A DNA stretch of 64,000 bases, taken from positions 16,152 to 80,151 of the forward strand of contig NKIK01000020.1 of the NCBI GenBank assembly GCA_002256115.1, read 5' to 3'. The stretch is from Burkholderiales bacterium PBB3. Its GTDB lineage: Bacteria; Pseudomonadota; Gammaproteobacteria; Burkholderiales; Burkholderiaceae_C. The position numbers and the translations under genes were made by a program. The notes under the pieces are model-generated. The model did no database searches, was not told where the DNA came from, and saw only the letters and a program-made list of their open reading frames with translations. Shown here one piece after another: positions 9,191 through 18,763 of the stretch (within the stretch, counting starts at the first letter, position 1; every line of letters starts with the position of its first letter).

Positions 9191-10381
9191 ATGGGTAAAG
9201 AAAAATTCACGCGTACCAAGCCCCACGTCAATGTGGGCACCATTGGTCACGTTGACCACGGTAAAACAACGCTGACAGCTGCCATCACCACCGTGCTGGC
9301 AACTAAGTTTGGCGGCACTGCCAAAGCGTACGACCAGATCGACGCGGCACCGGAAGAAAAAGCGCGCGGTATTACCATCAATACAGCCCACGTTGAATAC
9401 GAAACCGCTAACCGCCACTACGCCCACGTAGATTGCCCAGGCCACGCCGACTATGTGAAGAACATGATCACGGGCGCTGCTCAAATGGACGGCGCGATCC
9501 TGGTTTGCTCCGCAGCTGACGGCCCAATGCCTCAGACCCGTGAGCACATCCTGTTGGCTCGCCAAGTGGGCGTTCCTTACATCATCGTGTTCCTGAACAA
9601 GTGCGACATGGTCGACGACGCTGAGTTGCTGGAGCTGGTCGAAATGGAAGTGCGCGAACTCCTGGACAAGTATGACTTCCCAGGCGACGCAACCCCCATC
9701 ATCCACGGTTCTGCCAAGCTCGCCATGGAAGGCGACAAGGGTCCTCTGGGCGAAGAAGCCATCATGAAGCTGGCTGACGCACTGGACACCTACATCCCCC
9801 TGCCAGAGCGTGCGGTTGACGGCGCATTCCTGATGCCCGTGGAAGACGTGTTCTCCATCTCTGGTCGTGGCACCGTGGTGACTGGCCGTATCGAGCGCGG
9901 TATCGTCAAGGTCGGCGAAGAAATCGAAATCGTCGGTATTGCTGACACCCAAAAGACTACATGCACTGGCGTGGAAATGTTCCGCAAGCTGCTGGACCAA
10001 GGTCAAGCCGGTGACAACGTCGGTATCTTGCTGCGCGGCACCAAGCGCGAAGATGTGCAGCGCGGCCAAGTGCTGTGCAAGCCCACGTCGATCAAGCCAC
10101 ACACCCACTTCACGGGCGAAATCTACGTTTTGTCCAAGGATGAAGGCGGACGCCACACACCCTTCTTCAACAACTACCGCCCCCAGTTCTACTTCCGTAC
10201 AACGGACGTGACCGGTGCGATCGAGTTGCCAGAAGGCAAGGAAATGGTCATGCCTGGTGACAACGTGTCGATCACTGTGAAGCTGATCAACCCGATCGCC
10301 ATGGAAGAAGGTCTGCGTTTTGCGATCCGCGAAGGCGGTCGTACCGTGGGCGCTGGTGTGGTTGCCAAGATCATTGCGTAA
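9191..10381 (+). CDS. tuf: Elongation factor Tu
   Basis: 396-residue GTPase that delivers aminoacyl-tRNA to the ribosome. Motifs are GHVDHGKT (P-loop), the RGITIN switch region, DCPGH and NKCD in the G domain, then two beta-barrel domains ending [10 protein letters not shown]. The start is fixed by GGAG eight bases upstream. The 190-bp leader after fusA contains a palindromic repeat and a small stem (CGCCC/GGGCG near 9105-9125). Many beta-proteobacteria carry a second tuf copy elsewhere, which cannot be seen here. Confidence 0.98.
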   Translation: MGKEKFTRTKPHVNVGTIGHVDHGKTTLTAAITTVLATKFGGTAKAYDQIDAAPEEKARGITINTAHVEYETANRHYAHVDCPGHADYVKNMITGAAQMDGAILVCSAADGPMPQTREHILLARQVGVPYIIVFLNKCDMVDDAELLELVEMEVRELLDKYDFPGDATPIIHGSAKLAMEGDKGPLGEEAIMKLADALDTYIPLPERAVDGAFLMPVEDVFSISGRGTVVTGRIERGIVKVGEEIEIVGIADTQKTTCTGVEMFRKLLDQGQAGDNVGILLRGTKREDVQRGQVLCKPTSIKPHTHFTGEIYVLSKDEGGRHTPFFNNYRPQFYFRTTDVTGAIELPEGKEMVMPGDNVSITVKLINPIAMEEGLRFAIREGGRTVGAGVVAKIIA

Positions 10382-10396
10382 GCTTAAGGAAATACC

Positions 10397-10711
10397 ATGG
10401 CTACCAAGCAAAAAATCCGCATCCGCCTGAAGGCATTCGATTACAAGTTGATCGATCAATCCGCTGCTGAAATCGTGGACACGGCCAAGCGCACCGGCGC
10501 GATTGTCAAGGGCCCTGTGCCTTTGCCAACCCGCATGAAGCGTTTCGACATTCTGCGTTCACCCCACGTGAACAAGACCAGTCGCGACCAGTTTGAAATT
10601 CGCACCCACCAGCGTTTGATGGACATCGTTGACCCTACAGATAAGACAGTAGATGCGTTGATGAAGCTCGATCTGCCTGCTGGCGTGGACGTGGAAATCA
10701 AGCTGCAATAA
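10397..10711 (+). CDS. rpsJ: 30S ribosomal protein S10
   Basis: 104-residue S10, part of the 30S head and also the NusE antitermination factor. The sequence [15 protein letters not shown] at the start and the THQRLMDI loop are diagnostic. It follows tuf by 15 bp and so belongs with the str transcript. It is separated from rplC by a terminator-like hairpin and a new promoter, unlike the classical S10 operon in which rpsJ is the promoter-proximal gene of the same transcript. Confidence 0.98.
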   Translation: MATKQKIRIRLKAFDYKLIDQSAAEIVDTAKRTGAIVKGPVPLPTRMKRFDILRSPHVNKTSRDQFEIRTHQRLMDIVDPTDKTVDALMKLDLPAGVDVEIKLQ

Positions 10712-10723
10712 GAAAATAGGAAC

Positions 10724-10749
10724 GCCATTTCCCTCGGGGAGTGGCCTTT
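10724..10749 (+). terminator. Possible terminator or attenuator after rpsJ
   Basis: A 9-bp stem with two wobble pairs (GCCATTTCC with GGAGTGGC) and a CTCG-type loop is followed by CTTTC. The short T run makes it weak or partial. It sits 12 nt after the rpsJ stop and just before a good promoter, which suggests that the str transcript ends or is reduced here. Confidence 0.45.
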
Positions 10750-10772
10750 CGAACCAGAGTGTGGCGTGGGGC

Positions 10773-10801
10773 TTGTGCAAAACACGGGCCTTTGCTATAC
10801 T
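10773..10801 (+). promoter_or_regulatory. Probable promoter for rplC and downstream ribosomal genes
   Basis: TTGTGC (10773-10778) and TATACT (10796-10801) are separated by exactly 17 bp. The predicted start would give a leader of about 105 nt before rplC, long enough for a control structure such as the L4 target known in E. coli. No clear L4-type hairpin was worked out here. Confidence 0.65.
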
Positions 10802-10914
10802 CGCTGGCTTCGCTATGAATGCCTAGGCATTTTGGTGGAGTTTTACTAACAGTCTTTCGCGCAAAAACGTTGTAGCCAATTGAAGTTGCAACGGCGAAAG
10901 TTACGGAGAAAACA

Positions 10915-11595
10915 ATGAGTCTGAGCAATCATTTAGGGTTGCTGGGACGCAAGGTTGGCATGATGCGCCTGTTTACCGACGAGGGGGATGCAATCCCTGT
11001 AACGGTAGTGGACGTTTCTAACAACCGCGTGACCCAGTTGAAAACCCAAGAGAACGACGGCTACGTTGCCTTGCAGGTAACGTTCGGTTCGCGCAAAGCA
11101 TCGCGCGTCACCAAGCCTGTTGCTGGCCACCTCGCTAAGGCGGGTGTTGAAGCTGGCGAAATCATCCAGGAATTCCGCGTCACCGCGGAAGCCGCTGCCC
11201 AGTTCGCAGCCGGCGCTACCGTTCCGGTCTCTGCAGTCTTTGCAGTCGGCCAAAAGGTAGATGTCCAGGGTACAACGATTGGTAAAGGCTACGCCGGTAC
11301 CATCAAGCGTCACCACATGAGCTCGCAGCGCGCGTCGCACGGTAACAGCCGTTCGCACAATGTGCCCGGTTCTATTGGTATGGCTCAAGATCCAGGTCGC
11401 GTTTTCCCCGGAAAGCGCATGACGGGTCACTTGGGTGATGCAACGCGCACCACACAAAATTTGGATATTTTTCGCATCGACGAAGCGCGTCAATTGCTGT
11501 TGATCAAGGGTGCTATCCCTGGTTCGGCTGGCGGTTTTGTCACGGTGCGTCCGGCTGTTAAAGCCAAATCCGCAGCCGCGAAAGGAGCGAACTGA
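10915..11595 (+). CDS. rplC: 50S ribosomal protein L3
   Basis: 226-residue L3, an early assembly protein of the 50S subunit. It begins with [18 protein letters not shown] and has the conserved [18 protein letters not shown] and [14 protein letters not shown] blocks. Start ATG at 10915 follows GGAG. The stop overlaps the rplD start (TGATG), consistent with coupled translation in the S10 cluster. Confidence 0.98.
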   Translation: MSLSNHLGLLGRKVGMMRLFTDEGDAIPVTVVDVSNNRVTQLKTQENDGYVALQVTFGSRKASRVTKPVAGHLAKAGVEAGEIIQEFRVTAEAAAQFAAGATVPVSAVFAVGQKVDVQGTTIGKGYAGTIKRHHMSSQRASHGNSRSHNVPGSIGMAQDPGRVFPGKRMTGHLGDATRTTQNLDIFRIDEARQLLLIKGAIPGSAGGFVTVRPAVKAKSAAAKGAN

Positions 11596-12215
11596 TGCAG
11601 CTCGAACTCCTGAACGACCAAGGCCAGGCCACTTCCAAATACGAAGCGCCTGAGACTGTATTCGGTCGTGCATACAACGAAGATCTGGTGCACCAAGTTG
11701 TGGTTGCTTTCCAGGCGAATGCCCGTCAAGGCACACGCGCCCAGAAAGACCGCGAACAGGTCAAGCACTCGACCAAGAAGCCGTTCAAGCAAAAGGGAAC
11801 CGGTCGCGCTCGCGCTGGTATGACGTCCTCGCCTTTGTGGCGCGGAGGCGGTCGTATTTTCCCAAATATGCCTGACGAAAACTTCTCGCAAAAGATCAAC
11901 AAGAAGATGTACCGCGCTGGTATGGCTTCTATCCTGTCGCAGTTGGCCCGTGAAGGTCGCCTGGCAGTGGTTGATTCCCTCAAAGTAGATTCGCCCAAGA
12001 CGAAGCCGCTCGCAGCTAAGTTCAAGGCCATGAATCTTGAGTCCGTGCTGGTGATCGCCGACGAAGTCGACGAAAACCTGTATTTGGCGTCGCGTAACCT
12101 GGTGAACATTCTGGTGGTTGAACCCCGTTATGCCGACCCAGTGTCGTTGGTTCACTACCGCAAGGTACTGGTAACCAAGGCCGCCATGGACACACTCAAG
12201 GAGATGTTCGCATGA
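11595..12215 (+). CDS. rplD: 50S ribosomal protein L4
   Basis: 206-residue L4, which lines the exit tunnel and in E. coli also represses its own operon. The [14 protein letters not shown] loop that reaches into the tunnel and the [14 protein letters not shown] block are present. Start overlaps the end of rplC by one base and its end overlaps rplW by four, so the three genes are translationally linked. Confidence 0.98.
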   Translation: MQLELLNDQGQATSKYEAPETVFGRAYNEDLVHQVVVAFQANARQGTRAQKDREQVKHSTKKPFKQKGTGRARAGMTSSPLWRGGGRIFPNMPDENFSQKINKKMYRAGMASILSQLAREGRLAVVDSLKVDSPKTKPLAAKFKAMNLESVLVIADEVDENLYLASRNLVNILVVEPRYADPVSLVHYRKVLVTKAAMDTLKEMFA

Positions 12216-12547
12216 GCGCCCGTATGAACAACACGTCAAAAGTCAAGTACGACGAAGGTCGTTTGATGCAGGTTCTGGTTGCTCCTATCGTGTCTGAAAA
12301 GGCGACGATGGTCGCTGAAAAATCCAATGCTGTGACGTTCAAGGTGCTGCAAGACGCTACCAAGCCCGAAATCAAGGCCGCTGTGGAATTGATGTTCAAG
12401 GTGGAAGTGCAAGGCGTTTCTGTGGTGAACACAAAAGGCAAGGCCAAGCGCTTTGGCAAATCCAATGGCCGTCGCGACAATGTTCGCAAAGCCTATGTGA
12501 TGCTCAAGCCTGGTCAAGAGCTGAACCTTGGCGGGGAGGCTGCGTAA
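12212..12547 (+). CDS. rplW: 50S ribosomal protein L23
   Basis: 111-residue L23, located at the tunnel exit where trigger factor and SRP dock. The APIVSEKAT motif and the [16 protein letters not shown] loop are conserved. The ATG overlaps the rplD stop (ATGA). This start gives an N-terminal extension of about 15 residues before the usual L23 start region, so a later start such as the ATG at 12224 is possible. Confidence 0.96.
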   Translation: MSARMNNTSKVKYDEGRLMQVLVAPIVSEKATMVAEKSNAVTFKVLQDATKPEIKAAVELMFKVEVQGVSVVNTKGKAKRFGKSNGRRDNVRKAYVMLKPGQELNLGGEAA

Positions 12548-12549
12548 TC

Positions 12550-13374
12550 ATGGCTGTTATTAAAATGAAACCAACTTCTCCAGGCCGTCGTGGCGTGGTG
12601 AAGATTTCGCGTGATCACCTGTACAAGGGTGCTCCGCACGCTGCTTTGCTGGAACCACAATTCCAAAAAGCCGGTCGTAATAACAACGGCCACATCACTA
12701 CCCGTCACAAGGGCGGTGGTCACAAGCACCATTACCGCGTTGTCGACTTTGTTCGCAACAAGGACGCTATTCCTGCCAAGGTTGAGCGCATTGAGTACGA
12801 CCCTAACCGTTCCGCGCACATCGCTCTGGTGTGCTACGCAGACGGCGAGCGCAAGTACATCATTGCTCCCCGTGGTCTGGAAGTCGGTGCAAGCATCATG
12901 AGTGGTTCCGAAGCGCCTATCCGCGTTGGAAACACATTGCCTATTCGCAACATTCCAGTGGGTTCCATCATCCATTGCGTTGAATTGCAAGTTGGCAAGG
13001 GTGCCCAGATCATCCGTTCTGCCGGTACTTCAGCTACGCTGTTGGCCCGTGAAGGTACCTACGCTCAGGTTCGTGTCCGCTCCGGTGAAGTTCGCAAGAT
13101 CCACATCGATTGCCGCGCAACCATCGGCCAAGTCGCCAACGAAGAGCACAGCCTGCGTCAACTCGGTAAAGCCGGTGTCAAACGCTGGATGGGTATTCGC
13201 CCAACCGTTCGCGGTGTGGTGATGAACCCTGTTGACCACCCACACGGTGGTGGCGAAGGCAAGACTGGCGAAGGCCGTCATGCAGTCGATCCTTGGGGTA
13301 ATCTGACCAAGGGTTACCGTACCCGTAACAACAAGCGCACGCAGGTCATGATCGTGTCGCGTCGCAAGAAGTAA
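12550..13374 (+). CDS. rplB: 50S ribosomal protein L2
   Basis: 274-residue L2, needed for subunit association and peptidyl transferase activity. It has the [22 protein letters not shown] signature and the [14 protein letters not shown] loop containing the functionally important His. Starts 3 bp after the rplW stop. Confidence 0.98.
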   Translation: MAVIKMKPTSPGRRGVVKISRDHLYKGAPHAALLEPQFQKAGRNNNGHITTRHKGGGHKHHYRVVDFVRNKDAIPAKVERIEYDPNRSAHIALVCYADGERKYIIAPRGLEVGASIMSGSEAPIRVGNTLPIRNIPVGSIIHCVELQVGKGAQIIRSAGTSATLLAREGTYAQVRVRSGEVRKIHIDCRATIGQVANEEHSLRQLGKAGVKRWMGIRPTVRGVVMNPVDHPHGGGEGKTGEGRHAVDPWGNLTKGYRTRNNKRTQVMIVSRRKK

Positions 13375-13385
13375 GGGGAACGTAA

Positions 13386-13664
13386 ATGACTCGCTCTCTC
13401 AAAAAAGGTCCTTTTGTTGACCATCACCTGGTAGCCAAGACTGAAAAGGCTGTTGCTACTAAGGACAAAAAGCCGATTAAGACTTGGTCGCGCCGCTCCA
13501 TGATCCTGCCCGATTTCATCGGTCTGACGATCGCCGTTCACAACGGCAAGCAGCACGTACCTGTCTATATCACCGATCAAATGGTTGGCCACAAGTTGGG
13601 TGAGTTCGCGCTCACACGTACTTTCAAGGGTCACCCTGCGGACAAAAAAGTCCAGAAGAAATAA
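13386..13664 (+). CDS. rpsS: 30S ribosomal protein S19
   Basis: 92-residue S19 of the 30S head. It begins [14 protein letters not shown] and contains [15 protein letters not shown] and [12 protein letters not shown], all diagnostic. It lies 11 bp after rplB, with GGGGAA upstream of the ATG. Confidence 0.98.
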   Translation: MTRSLKKGPFVDHHLVAKTEKAVATKDKKPIKTWSRRSMILPDFIGLTIAVHNGKQHVPVYITDQMVGHKLGEFALTRTFKGHPADKKVQKK

Positions 13665-13673
13665 GGATTGACC

Positions 13674-14003
13674 ATGGAAACACGTGCAACCCTTCGTGGC
13701 GTCCGTTTGTCTGTGGACAAAGGTCGTCTGGTCGCGGATCTGATTCGCGGCAAGAAAGTGGACCAAGCCCTGAACATCTTGCAATTCACGCAGAAAAAAG
13801 CTGCTGTGATCATTAAGAAGGTTCTGGAGTCCGCGATCGCCAACGCTGAGCACAATGATGGTGCCGATATCGACGAGTTGAAGATTACTTCGATCTTCGT
13901 CGAACAAGGTGCTTCATTGCGTCGCTTCACGGCCCGCGCTAAAGGTCGCGGCAATCAAATCCGCAAGCCCACGTGCCATGTGTACGTGACGGTTGGTAAC
14001 TGA
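13674..14003 (+). CDS. rplV: 50S ribosomal protein L22
   Basis: 109-residue L22, whose beta hairpin forms part of the exit tunnel wall near the macrolide site. I chose the ATG at 13674 rather than the in-frame TTG at 13668. AAGGA at 13663-13667 is correctly placed for 13674, and the product then begins [13 protein letters not shown] as in relatives. The C-terminal [16 protein letters not shown] hairpin is intact. Confidence 0.97.
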   Translation: METRATLRGVRLSVDKGRLVADLIRGKKVDQALNILQFTQKKAAVIIKKVLESAIANAEHNDGADIDELKITSIFVEQGASLRRFTARAKGRGNQIRKPTCHVYVTVGN

Positions 14004-14018
14004 TAGAGGCCTGGAACT

Positions 14019-14933
14019 ATGGGACAAAAAATCCACCCCACGGGCTTCCGCCTTGCGGTCAGCCGTAACTGGTCTTCGCGTTGGTATGCCAACAACAAAG
14101 ACTTCGCCGGCATGCTGGCTGAAGACATCAAGGTACGTGAGTACCTGAAGCTCAAGCTGAAAAACGCTTCGGTTTCCCGCATCCTGATCGAGCGTCCTGC
14201 CAAGAACGCCCGTATCACCATTTTCTCGTCGCGTCCTGGTGTCGTGATCGGGAAAAAGGGCGAGGACATCGAAAACTTGAAGCGCGATCTGGGCAAGCAA
14301 TTGGGCGTGCCAGTGGCAGTGAACATCGAAGAAGTGCGCAAGCCCGAAATCGATGCCAAGCTGATTGCTGACTCTATCACCCAACAGCTCGAAAAGCGCA
14401 TCATGTTCCGCCGTGCTATGAAGCGCGCCATGCAGAACGCCATGCGTCTGGGTGCTTTGGGCATCAAGATCATGTCGGCTGGCCGTTTGAATGGTATCGA
14501 GATCGCACGTACCGAGTGGTACCGTGAAGGTCGCGTGCCTTTGCACACTCTGCGCGCTGATATTGACTACGGCACCTCTGAAGCCAAGACCACCTACGGT
14601 GTGATTGGCGTGAAGGTTTGGGTCTACAAGGGCGATACGCTGGGTCGTAATGATCTGCCGGCCGCTACGGAGCCCCGTGCCGAAGATGAGCGCCGTCCTC
14701 GTGGACCGCGTCGTGATGACCGTGGCGGTGCCCGCCCTGGTGCTGACCGTCCCGCTCCACGTGGTGCCCGTCGTCCAGTCGGCAGCAATGCCGCACCGGC
14801 TGACGGTAGCGACAAGCCTGCAGAGGCCTCCGGAGCCGCCGATCAACCCACCGTTAAGCGCGTTCGCAAAGTCGCCGCGCCAGCTACCGCAGGGAGCACC
14901 AGTGCTTCGGCAGCTGACGGTAAAGGAGAATAA
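14019..14933 (+). CDS. rpsC: 30S ribosomal protein S3 with long C-terminal tail
   Basis: S3 at the mRNA entry site of the 30S subunit. It starts [13 protein letters not shown], has the KH domain with [12 protein letters not shown], and the C-terminal domain ends near [11 protein letters not shown] at about residue 212. The protein is 304 residues, about 70 longer than the E. coli form. The extra tail (about 213-304) is rich in Arg, Gly, Asp, Pro and Ala, with an [18 protein letters not shown] stretch. It is probably disordered. The tail continues in good frame and codon use, so it is not a frameshift product. Confidence 0.97.
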   Translation: MGQKIHPTGFRLAVSRNWSSRWYANNKDFAGMLAEDIKVREYLKLKLKNASVSRILIERPAKNARITIFSSRPGVVIGKKGEDIENLKRDLGKQLGVPVAVNIEEVRKPEIDAKLIADSITQQLEKRIMFRRAMKRAMQNAMRLGALGIKIMSAGRLNGIEIARTEWYREGRVPLHTLRADIDYGTSEAKTTYGVIGVKVWVYKGDTLGRNDLPAATEPRAEDERRPRGPRRDDRGGARPGADRPAPRGARRPVGSNAAPADGSDKPAEASGAADQPTVKRVRKVAAPATAGSTSASAADGKGE

Positions 14934-14935
14934 TT

Positions 14936-15352
14936 ATGTTGCAACCCGCTCGCCGGAAATATCGCAAAGAGCAAAAAGGCCGTAACACTGGCATCGCAAC
15001 CCGGGGTAGCTCGGTAGCGTTCGGTGACTTCGGTCTGAAATGCACGGACCGCGGCCGTCTGACGGCTCGCCAGATTGAAGCAGCACGTCGTGCTATTTCC
15101 CGTCACGTCAAACGTGGTGGTCGTATCTGGATTCGCGTGTTCCCTGATAAGCCAATTTCCCAAAAGCCTGCTGAAGTGCGTATGGGTAACGGTAAAGGTA
15201 ACCCCGAGTACTACGTGGCTGAAATTCAGCCCGGTAAGATCGTGTTTGAAATCGTCGGTGTGACTGAAGAGTTGGCCCGTGAAGCGTTCCGTTTGGCAGC
15301 CGCCAAACTGCCTTTGCGTACCACCTTCGTGGCCCGCATGATTGGCCAGTAA
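14936..15352 (+). CDS. rplP: 50S ribosomal protein L16
   Basis: 138-residue L16, which sits near the A site and 5S rRNA. It begins [17 protein letters not shown] and has the [22 protein letters not shown] region. The start is 2 bp after the rpsC stop, with AAAGGAG inside the end of rpsC. Confidence 0.98.
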   Translation: MLQPARRKYRKEQKGRNTGIATRGSSVAFGDFGLKCTDRGRLTARQIEAARRAISRHVKRGGRIWIRVFPDKPISQKPAEVRMGNGKGNPEYYVAEIQPGKIVFEIVGVTEELAREAFRLAAAKLPLRTTFVARMIGQ

Positions 15353-15367
15353 TCAGGAGCTATTGAT

Positions 15368-15574
15368 ATGAAAACTACTGACCTGCGCACAAAAGACATT
15401 GCTGGCCTGAAAACGGAAGTCAAAGAGCTGCAAAAAGCCCACTTTGGCCTGCGTATGCAAAAAGCCACGCAACAACTCAACAACACCGCTACGCTGCGCA
15501 CTGCGCGCCGCGATATTGCTCGCGCCAAGACTATTCTTGTCGAGAAGCAAAGCGCTGAAAAATCCGCCAAATAA
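15368..15574 (+). CDS. rpmC: 50S ribosomal protein L29
   Basis: 68-residue L29, a two-helix protein at the tunnel exit. It contains the conserved [18 protein letters not shown] helix and the [14 protein letters not shown] motif. An AGGAG box precedes the ATG. Confidence 0.97.
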   Translation: MKTTDLRTKDIAGLKTEVKELQKAHFGLRMQKATQQLNNTATLRTARRDIARAKTILVEKQSAEKSAK

Positions 15575-15584
15575 GGAGCGATAA

Positions 15585-15854
15585 ATGACGGAAGCTAAAA
15601 AATCCCTCAAGCGCACCTTGGTTGGCAAGGTGGTCAGCGACAAGCGTGCCAAGACAGTCACAGTGCTGATCGAGCGTCGTGTTAAGCACGAACTCTACGG
15701 CAAGATTGTTGGTAAATCGAGCAAGTACCACGCCCATGACGAAAAGGGCGAGTACAAGATGGGCGACGTGATCGAGATCACGGAAAGCCGTCCTATTTCC
15801 AAGACCAAGAACTGGGTTGCGACCCGTTTGGTCCAGAAGGCAATCGAAGTCTAA
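15585..15854 (+). CDS. rpsQ: 30S ribosomal protein S17
   Basis: 89-residue S17, an early-binding protein of the 30S body. It contains [26 protein letters not shown] and the [11 protein letters not shown] signature. It is the last gene of the cluster. A strong terminator follows within 35 bp, and the spc genes (rplN and others), which normally continue the run, are absent here. Confidence 0.98.
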   Translation: MTEAKKSLKRTLVGKVVSDKRAKTVTVLIERRVKHELYGKIVGKSSKYHAHDEKGEYKMGDVIEITESRPISKTKNWVATRLVQKAIEV

Positions 15855-15887
15855 GTTCTTTAGTCCTAGCGACTACGCGACTTACCG

Positions 15888-15917
15888 AAAACGGCTCACA
15901 ATGTGGGCCGTTTTTAT
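15888..15917 (+). terminator. Rho-independent terminator of the S10 cluster
   Basis: AAAACGGC (15888-15895) pairs with GCCGTTTT (15907-15914), with an extra inner CACA/TGTG pairing, followed by a T-rich run. It ends the ribosomal transcript after rpsQ. Confidence 0.85.
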
Positions 15918-15944
15918 TTGTGCATTCAAACCCAAGGAGCAAGC

Positions 15945-16451
15945 ATGATTCAAGTTGGTGACACCCTACCCGCAACCACGTTGATGGAATTTTCTGAAGT
16001 GGAGGGCGAAGGCTGCAGCATTGGCCCCAACGCCGTGGACGTGACCAAAGCCACCGCTGGTAAGACCATTGCGCTGTTTGCGCTGCCCGGCGCGTTCACG
16101 CCGACCTGCTCGGCCAAGCACGTGCCCGGTTACGTCGAGTCTGTGAATGAATTCAAGGCTGCCGGTGTGGACGAAATCTGGTGCGTGAGTGTGAACGACG
16201 CCTTCGTCATGGGTGCTTGGGCGCGTGACCAAAAGACAGACGGAAAAGTCCGCATGCTGGCCGATGGAAGCGCCGCCTTCGCACAGGCCACCGGGCTGAC
16301 GCTGGACTTGACCGCTCGTGGCATGGGCCTGCGCAGCAACCGCTATTCGATGCTGGTCAAAGACGGCAAGGTCACCGCACTGAATGTAGAAGGCCCAGGT
16401 AAGTTTGAAGTGAGTGATGCTGCCACTTTGCTGGCGCAAGCCAAAGCCTAA
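15945..16451 (+). CDS. Peroxiredoxin (Prx5-like, AhpC/TSA family)
   Basis: 168-residue thiol peroxidase. The peroxidatic cysteine is C55 in PGAFTPTCS, the signature of the Prx5 group, followed by HVPGYVE. The protein would reduce hydrogen peroxide and organic peroxides using glutathione/glutaredoxin or thioredoxin. A second Cys (C24 or the Cys in EIWCVSV) could serve as resolving residue, which I cannot decide. Start ATG at 15945 follows AAGGAG. It sits between two terminators and is therefore a single-gene unit. Confidence 0.92.
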   Translation: MIQVGDTLPATTLMEFSEVEGEGCSIGPNAVDVTKATAGKTIALFALPGAFTPTCSAKHVPGYVESVNEFKAAGVDEIWCVSVNDAFVMGAWARDQKTDGKVRMLADGSAAFAQATGLTLDLTARGMGLRSNRYSMLVKDGKVTALNVEGPGKFEVSDAATLLAQAKA

Positions 16452-16476
16452 GCATCCGCAGTACTACGGTTGGTAG

Positions 16477-16509
16477 AAAAGCCCGGCCCGCAATGGCTGG
16501 GCTTTTTTT
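16477..16509. terminator. Bidirectional terminator
   Basis: AAAAGCCC and GGGCTTTTTTT form a stem with an inner GGCC/GGCT pairing and T runs on both strands. It lies between the convergent peroxiredoxin and GNAT genes and can serve both. Confidence 0.8.
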
Positions 16510-16513
16510 CGCC

Positions 16514-17002
16514 CTATAAATCCGCCTTCAGGTAATGCGCACCGGCAATCGGGTTGTAGTAATACGGGGGAATGCTTTGAAAGCCCAGTTCTTCATACAG
16601 CGCGCGGGCGGACTCCATGTCGTCCAGCGTGTCCAGCAGGATGCTGTCGTAGGCCGCCATCCGTCCGGCATCCAGAATCGCTTCGGCCAAGCGCCTTCCC
16701 AAACCCAATCCTCGGAACTGCGGACGCACATAAAGCCGTTTCATTTCGCAGGCATTGCTGTAGTCGCTGGAATCCAGGGGCCGCATAGCGCAACAGCCGG
16801 CCCATTCGCCATTCACGCTGGCCACCAGCAGGGTGCCGCGCGGGGCGCTGTATTCACCGGGCAAATGGCGCAGCTCTTGGTCAAAGTCCTGAAAGCACAG
16901 GTCCACCTGCAGGGACTTGGCGTATTCCAGAAACAGAGCCCGTGTGGCCTCCAGTGCCATGCTGCTATCGGGTGAAAAAACAGAAATCTCTTGGGAATCC
17001 AT
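16514..17002 (-). CDS. GNAT family N-acetyltransferase
   Basis: 162 residues from the ATG at 17002; an in-frame TTG at 17026 would add eight. The acetyl-CoA binding motif is in RPQFRGLGLGRRLAEAIL, preceded by the beta strand MKRLYV and followed by LLDTLDDMESARALYEELGF, the typical C-terminal GNAT block. The substrate cannot be predicted. It is transcribed toward the peroxiredoxin and follows the TlpA gene by about 35 bp, so it may share that transcript. Confidence 0.85.
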   Translation of the reverse strand: MDSQEISVFSPDSSMALEATRALFLEYAKSLQVDLCFQDFDQELRHLPGEYSAPRGTLLVASVNGEWAGCCAMRPLDSSDYSNACEMKRLYVRPQFRGLGLGRRLAEAILDAGRMAAYDSILLDTLDDMESARALYEELGFQSIPPYYYNPIAGAHYLKADL

Positions 17003-17037
17003 AGGGTCTAAAGTGCGACCCCGCAATTTAGCACTAT

Positions 17038-17535
17038 TCAGGATTCCAGCAGCAGCTTGTCGATCAGGGCGTGCAACTCTGCAAAATTGGGGTTGCCGAC
17101 AAAGCGCTTCACAATCTCACCGCGTTTGTTGAGCAGGTAGGTTGTGGGGGTGATCTGCACTTCGCCCCAGGCCTTGGCCACTGCGCCGGTGTTGTCGATG
17201 GCAACATCAAAGGGTAATTTGCGCGAATTTACAAAGTTCACCACGTAGCTAGGCGGGTCGTATTGCATGGCCACGGCCACGGTGCCAAAGCCTTTGCCTT
17301 TGTACTTCTCGTAAGTGCGCACCATCTCGGGCATCTCGGCCACGCAAGTCACGCAGCTGGTGGCCCAGAAGTTCACCAAGGACACCTGGCCGCGCAAGTC
17401 AGCGGTTTGCTTCTTGGAGCCATCGAGCAACACGAAGGTGGAGTCGGGCGCAGCAGCTTTGCCGCCCCAAAATAAAATGCCAGCCACCAAGGCGCAAGCC
17501 GCTACGATAGTTATCACTATCCCGTTTTTTTTCAT
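17038..17535 (-). CDS. TlpA-like membrane-anchored thioredoxin
   Basis: 165-residue periplasmic thiol-disulfide oxidoreductase. An N-terminal membrane anchor (about 5-24) is followed by a thioredoxin fold with the active site WATSCVTC (C61, C64) and the cis-Pro region QITPTTYLL. Relatives reduce apocytochrome c or copper-site cysteines. The start could be ATG 17535 or GTG 17544; neither has a strong ribosome binding site. The gene is divergent from the DUF4197 gene, with only 14 bp between the two start codons. Confidence 0.87.
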   Translation of the reverse strand: MKKNGIVITIVAACALVAGILFWGGKAAAPDSTFVLLDGSKKQTADLRGQVSLVNFWATSCVTCVAEMPEMVRTYEKYKGKGFGTVAVAMQYDPPSYVVNFVNSRKLPFDVAIDNTGAVAKAWGEVQITPTTYLLNKRGEIVKRFVGNPNFAELHALIDKLLLES

Positions 17536-17549
17536 GAAAAGCACCGCAA

Positions 17550-18248
17550 ATGAATCGTCGTCAGTTTAGTTCAATGTCTCTGGCCGCGCTGCTGGCATGC
17601 GCCGCGGTTCGCCAAGCCCAAGCCCTCACGCTGGCTGACCTCAGCGGTGCCGATGCATCCAAGGGCCTGAAAACTGCGCTGGAAAAAGGCGCGCTGGCCG
17701 CCGTAGGCATCTTGGGCACCCACGATGGATTCCTGGGCAATGAAAAAGTTCGCATTCCCCTGCCTAAATTCCTGGAAGACGCCGCCAAGCTGATGCGTAC
17801 CTTCGGCCAGGGCGGCAAGGTGGATGAACTGGTGACAGCGATGAACCGCGGTGCCGAGGCCGCCGTGCCCCAGGCCAAAGACCTGTTGGTCAAAGCCGTG
17901 CAAACCATGACAGTGAATGACGCCAAGGGCATTCTGGGCGGTGGCTCTACTGCCGTGACCGCGTTCTTTGAGACCCGCACCCGGCCGCAGTTGGCCATGC
18001 GTTTTTTGCCCATCGTGACCCAGGCCACGGCCAAGGTGGATCTGGCGTCCAAGTTCAACGAAGTCGCGGGCAAGGCCGCAGAGTTGGGCTTGGTGAAAAA
18101 GGACGAGGCCAATATCCAGAAATACGTGACCGACAAAACCCTGAGTGGCTTGTTCTTCATGATTGCGGAAGAGGAAAAGAAAATCCGCGACAACCCGGCA
18201 GGCTACGGTAGCGCCATCCTCAGCAAGGTTTTTGGCGCGCTGAAATGA
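17550..18248 (+). CDS. DUF4197 family exported protein
   Basis: 232 residues. The N-terminus MNRRQFSSMSLAALLACAA has a twin-arginine-like motif and a hydrophobic core ending near AQA, so it is probably exported. The mature part begins LTLADLSGADASKGLKTALE, the hallmark of DUF4197, a mainly helical family of unknown function. The stop overlaps the following lipoprotein gene by four bases, indicating coupled expression. Confidence 0.85.
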   Translation: MNRRQFSSMSLAALLACAAVRQAQALTLADLSGADASKGLKTALEKGALAAVGILGTHDGFLGNEKVRIPLPKFLEDAAKLMRTFGQGGKVDELVTAMNRGAEAAVPQAKDLLVKAVQTMTVNDAKGILGGGSTAVTAFFETRTRPQLAMRFLPIVTQATAKVDLASKFNEVAGKAAELGLVKKDEANIQKYVTDKTLSGLFFMIAEEEKKIRDNPAGYGSAILSKVFGALK

Positions 18249-18763
18249 GAGCGCGTTGTGTGTGGGGCCTGGCCCTGCTGGGCCTGGCGGCCTGCAGCCC
18301 CAGTTTGAATTGGCGTACGGTCCCGGTCGAGCAACTGGCTGCGTTGCTACCGTGCAAGCCCGACCATGCCGAGCGGCAGGTCGATTTGGGTGGCACGCCG
18401 CGCACGCTGGCGATGTGGGGCTGCGAGGCGGGTGGCGCGTTGTTCGCGGTGAGCCATTTGCGGGTACAAGCGCCCGCCACTCCCGAGCAAGTTATTGCCG
18501 CATGGCAATTGGCCGCGCTGCGCAATCTGCCGAGTGCCACCGCGCAGGCATTGCCGTTCAAGACCCCTGCGATGGCGGGCTCAGCGTCAGCGCCTGGCGT
18601 GATGGTCCGCGCCACGGGCAAGCGTGCCGAAGGACAGGCTGTGCAAGCCCAACTGGCGTGGTTCAGCCGCGGTGCAGATGTCTACCACCTGGCCGTATTT
18701 GCCCCTGTGCTGACCCCGGCCATGACGGATAGCTTTTTTAACGAACTGCATTGGCAACCATGA
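18245..18763 (+). CDS. Predicted lipoprotein, unknown function
   Basis: 172 residues starting with a signal peptide that ends in a lipobox, LAAC, at about residues 14-17. Four or so cysteines and a LPCKPDHAERQVDLGG motif follow. I do not recognise a named family, although similar lipoproteins are common next to DUF4197 in Comamonadaceae. Both ends overlap neighbours by four bases (ATGA), so it is translated together with DUF4197 and the MFS gene. Confidence 0.75.
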   Translation: MRARCVWGLALLGLAACSPSLNWRTVPVEQLAALLPCKPDHAERQVDLGGTPRTLAMWGCEAGGALFAVSHLRVQAPATPEQVIAAWQLAALRNLPSATAQALPFKTPAMAGSASAPGVMVRATGKRAEGQAVQAQLAWFSRGADVYHLAVFAPVLTPAMTDSFFNELHWQP

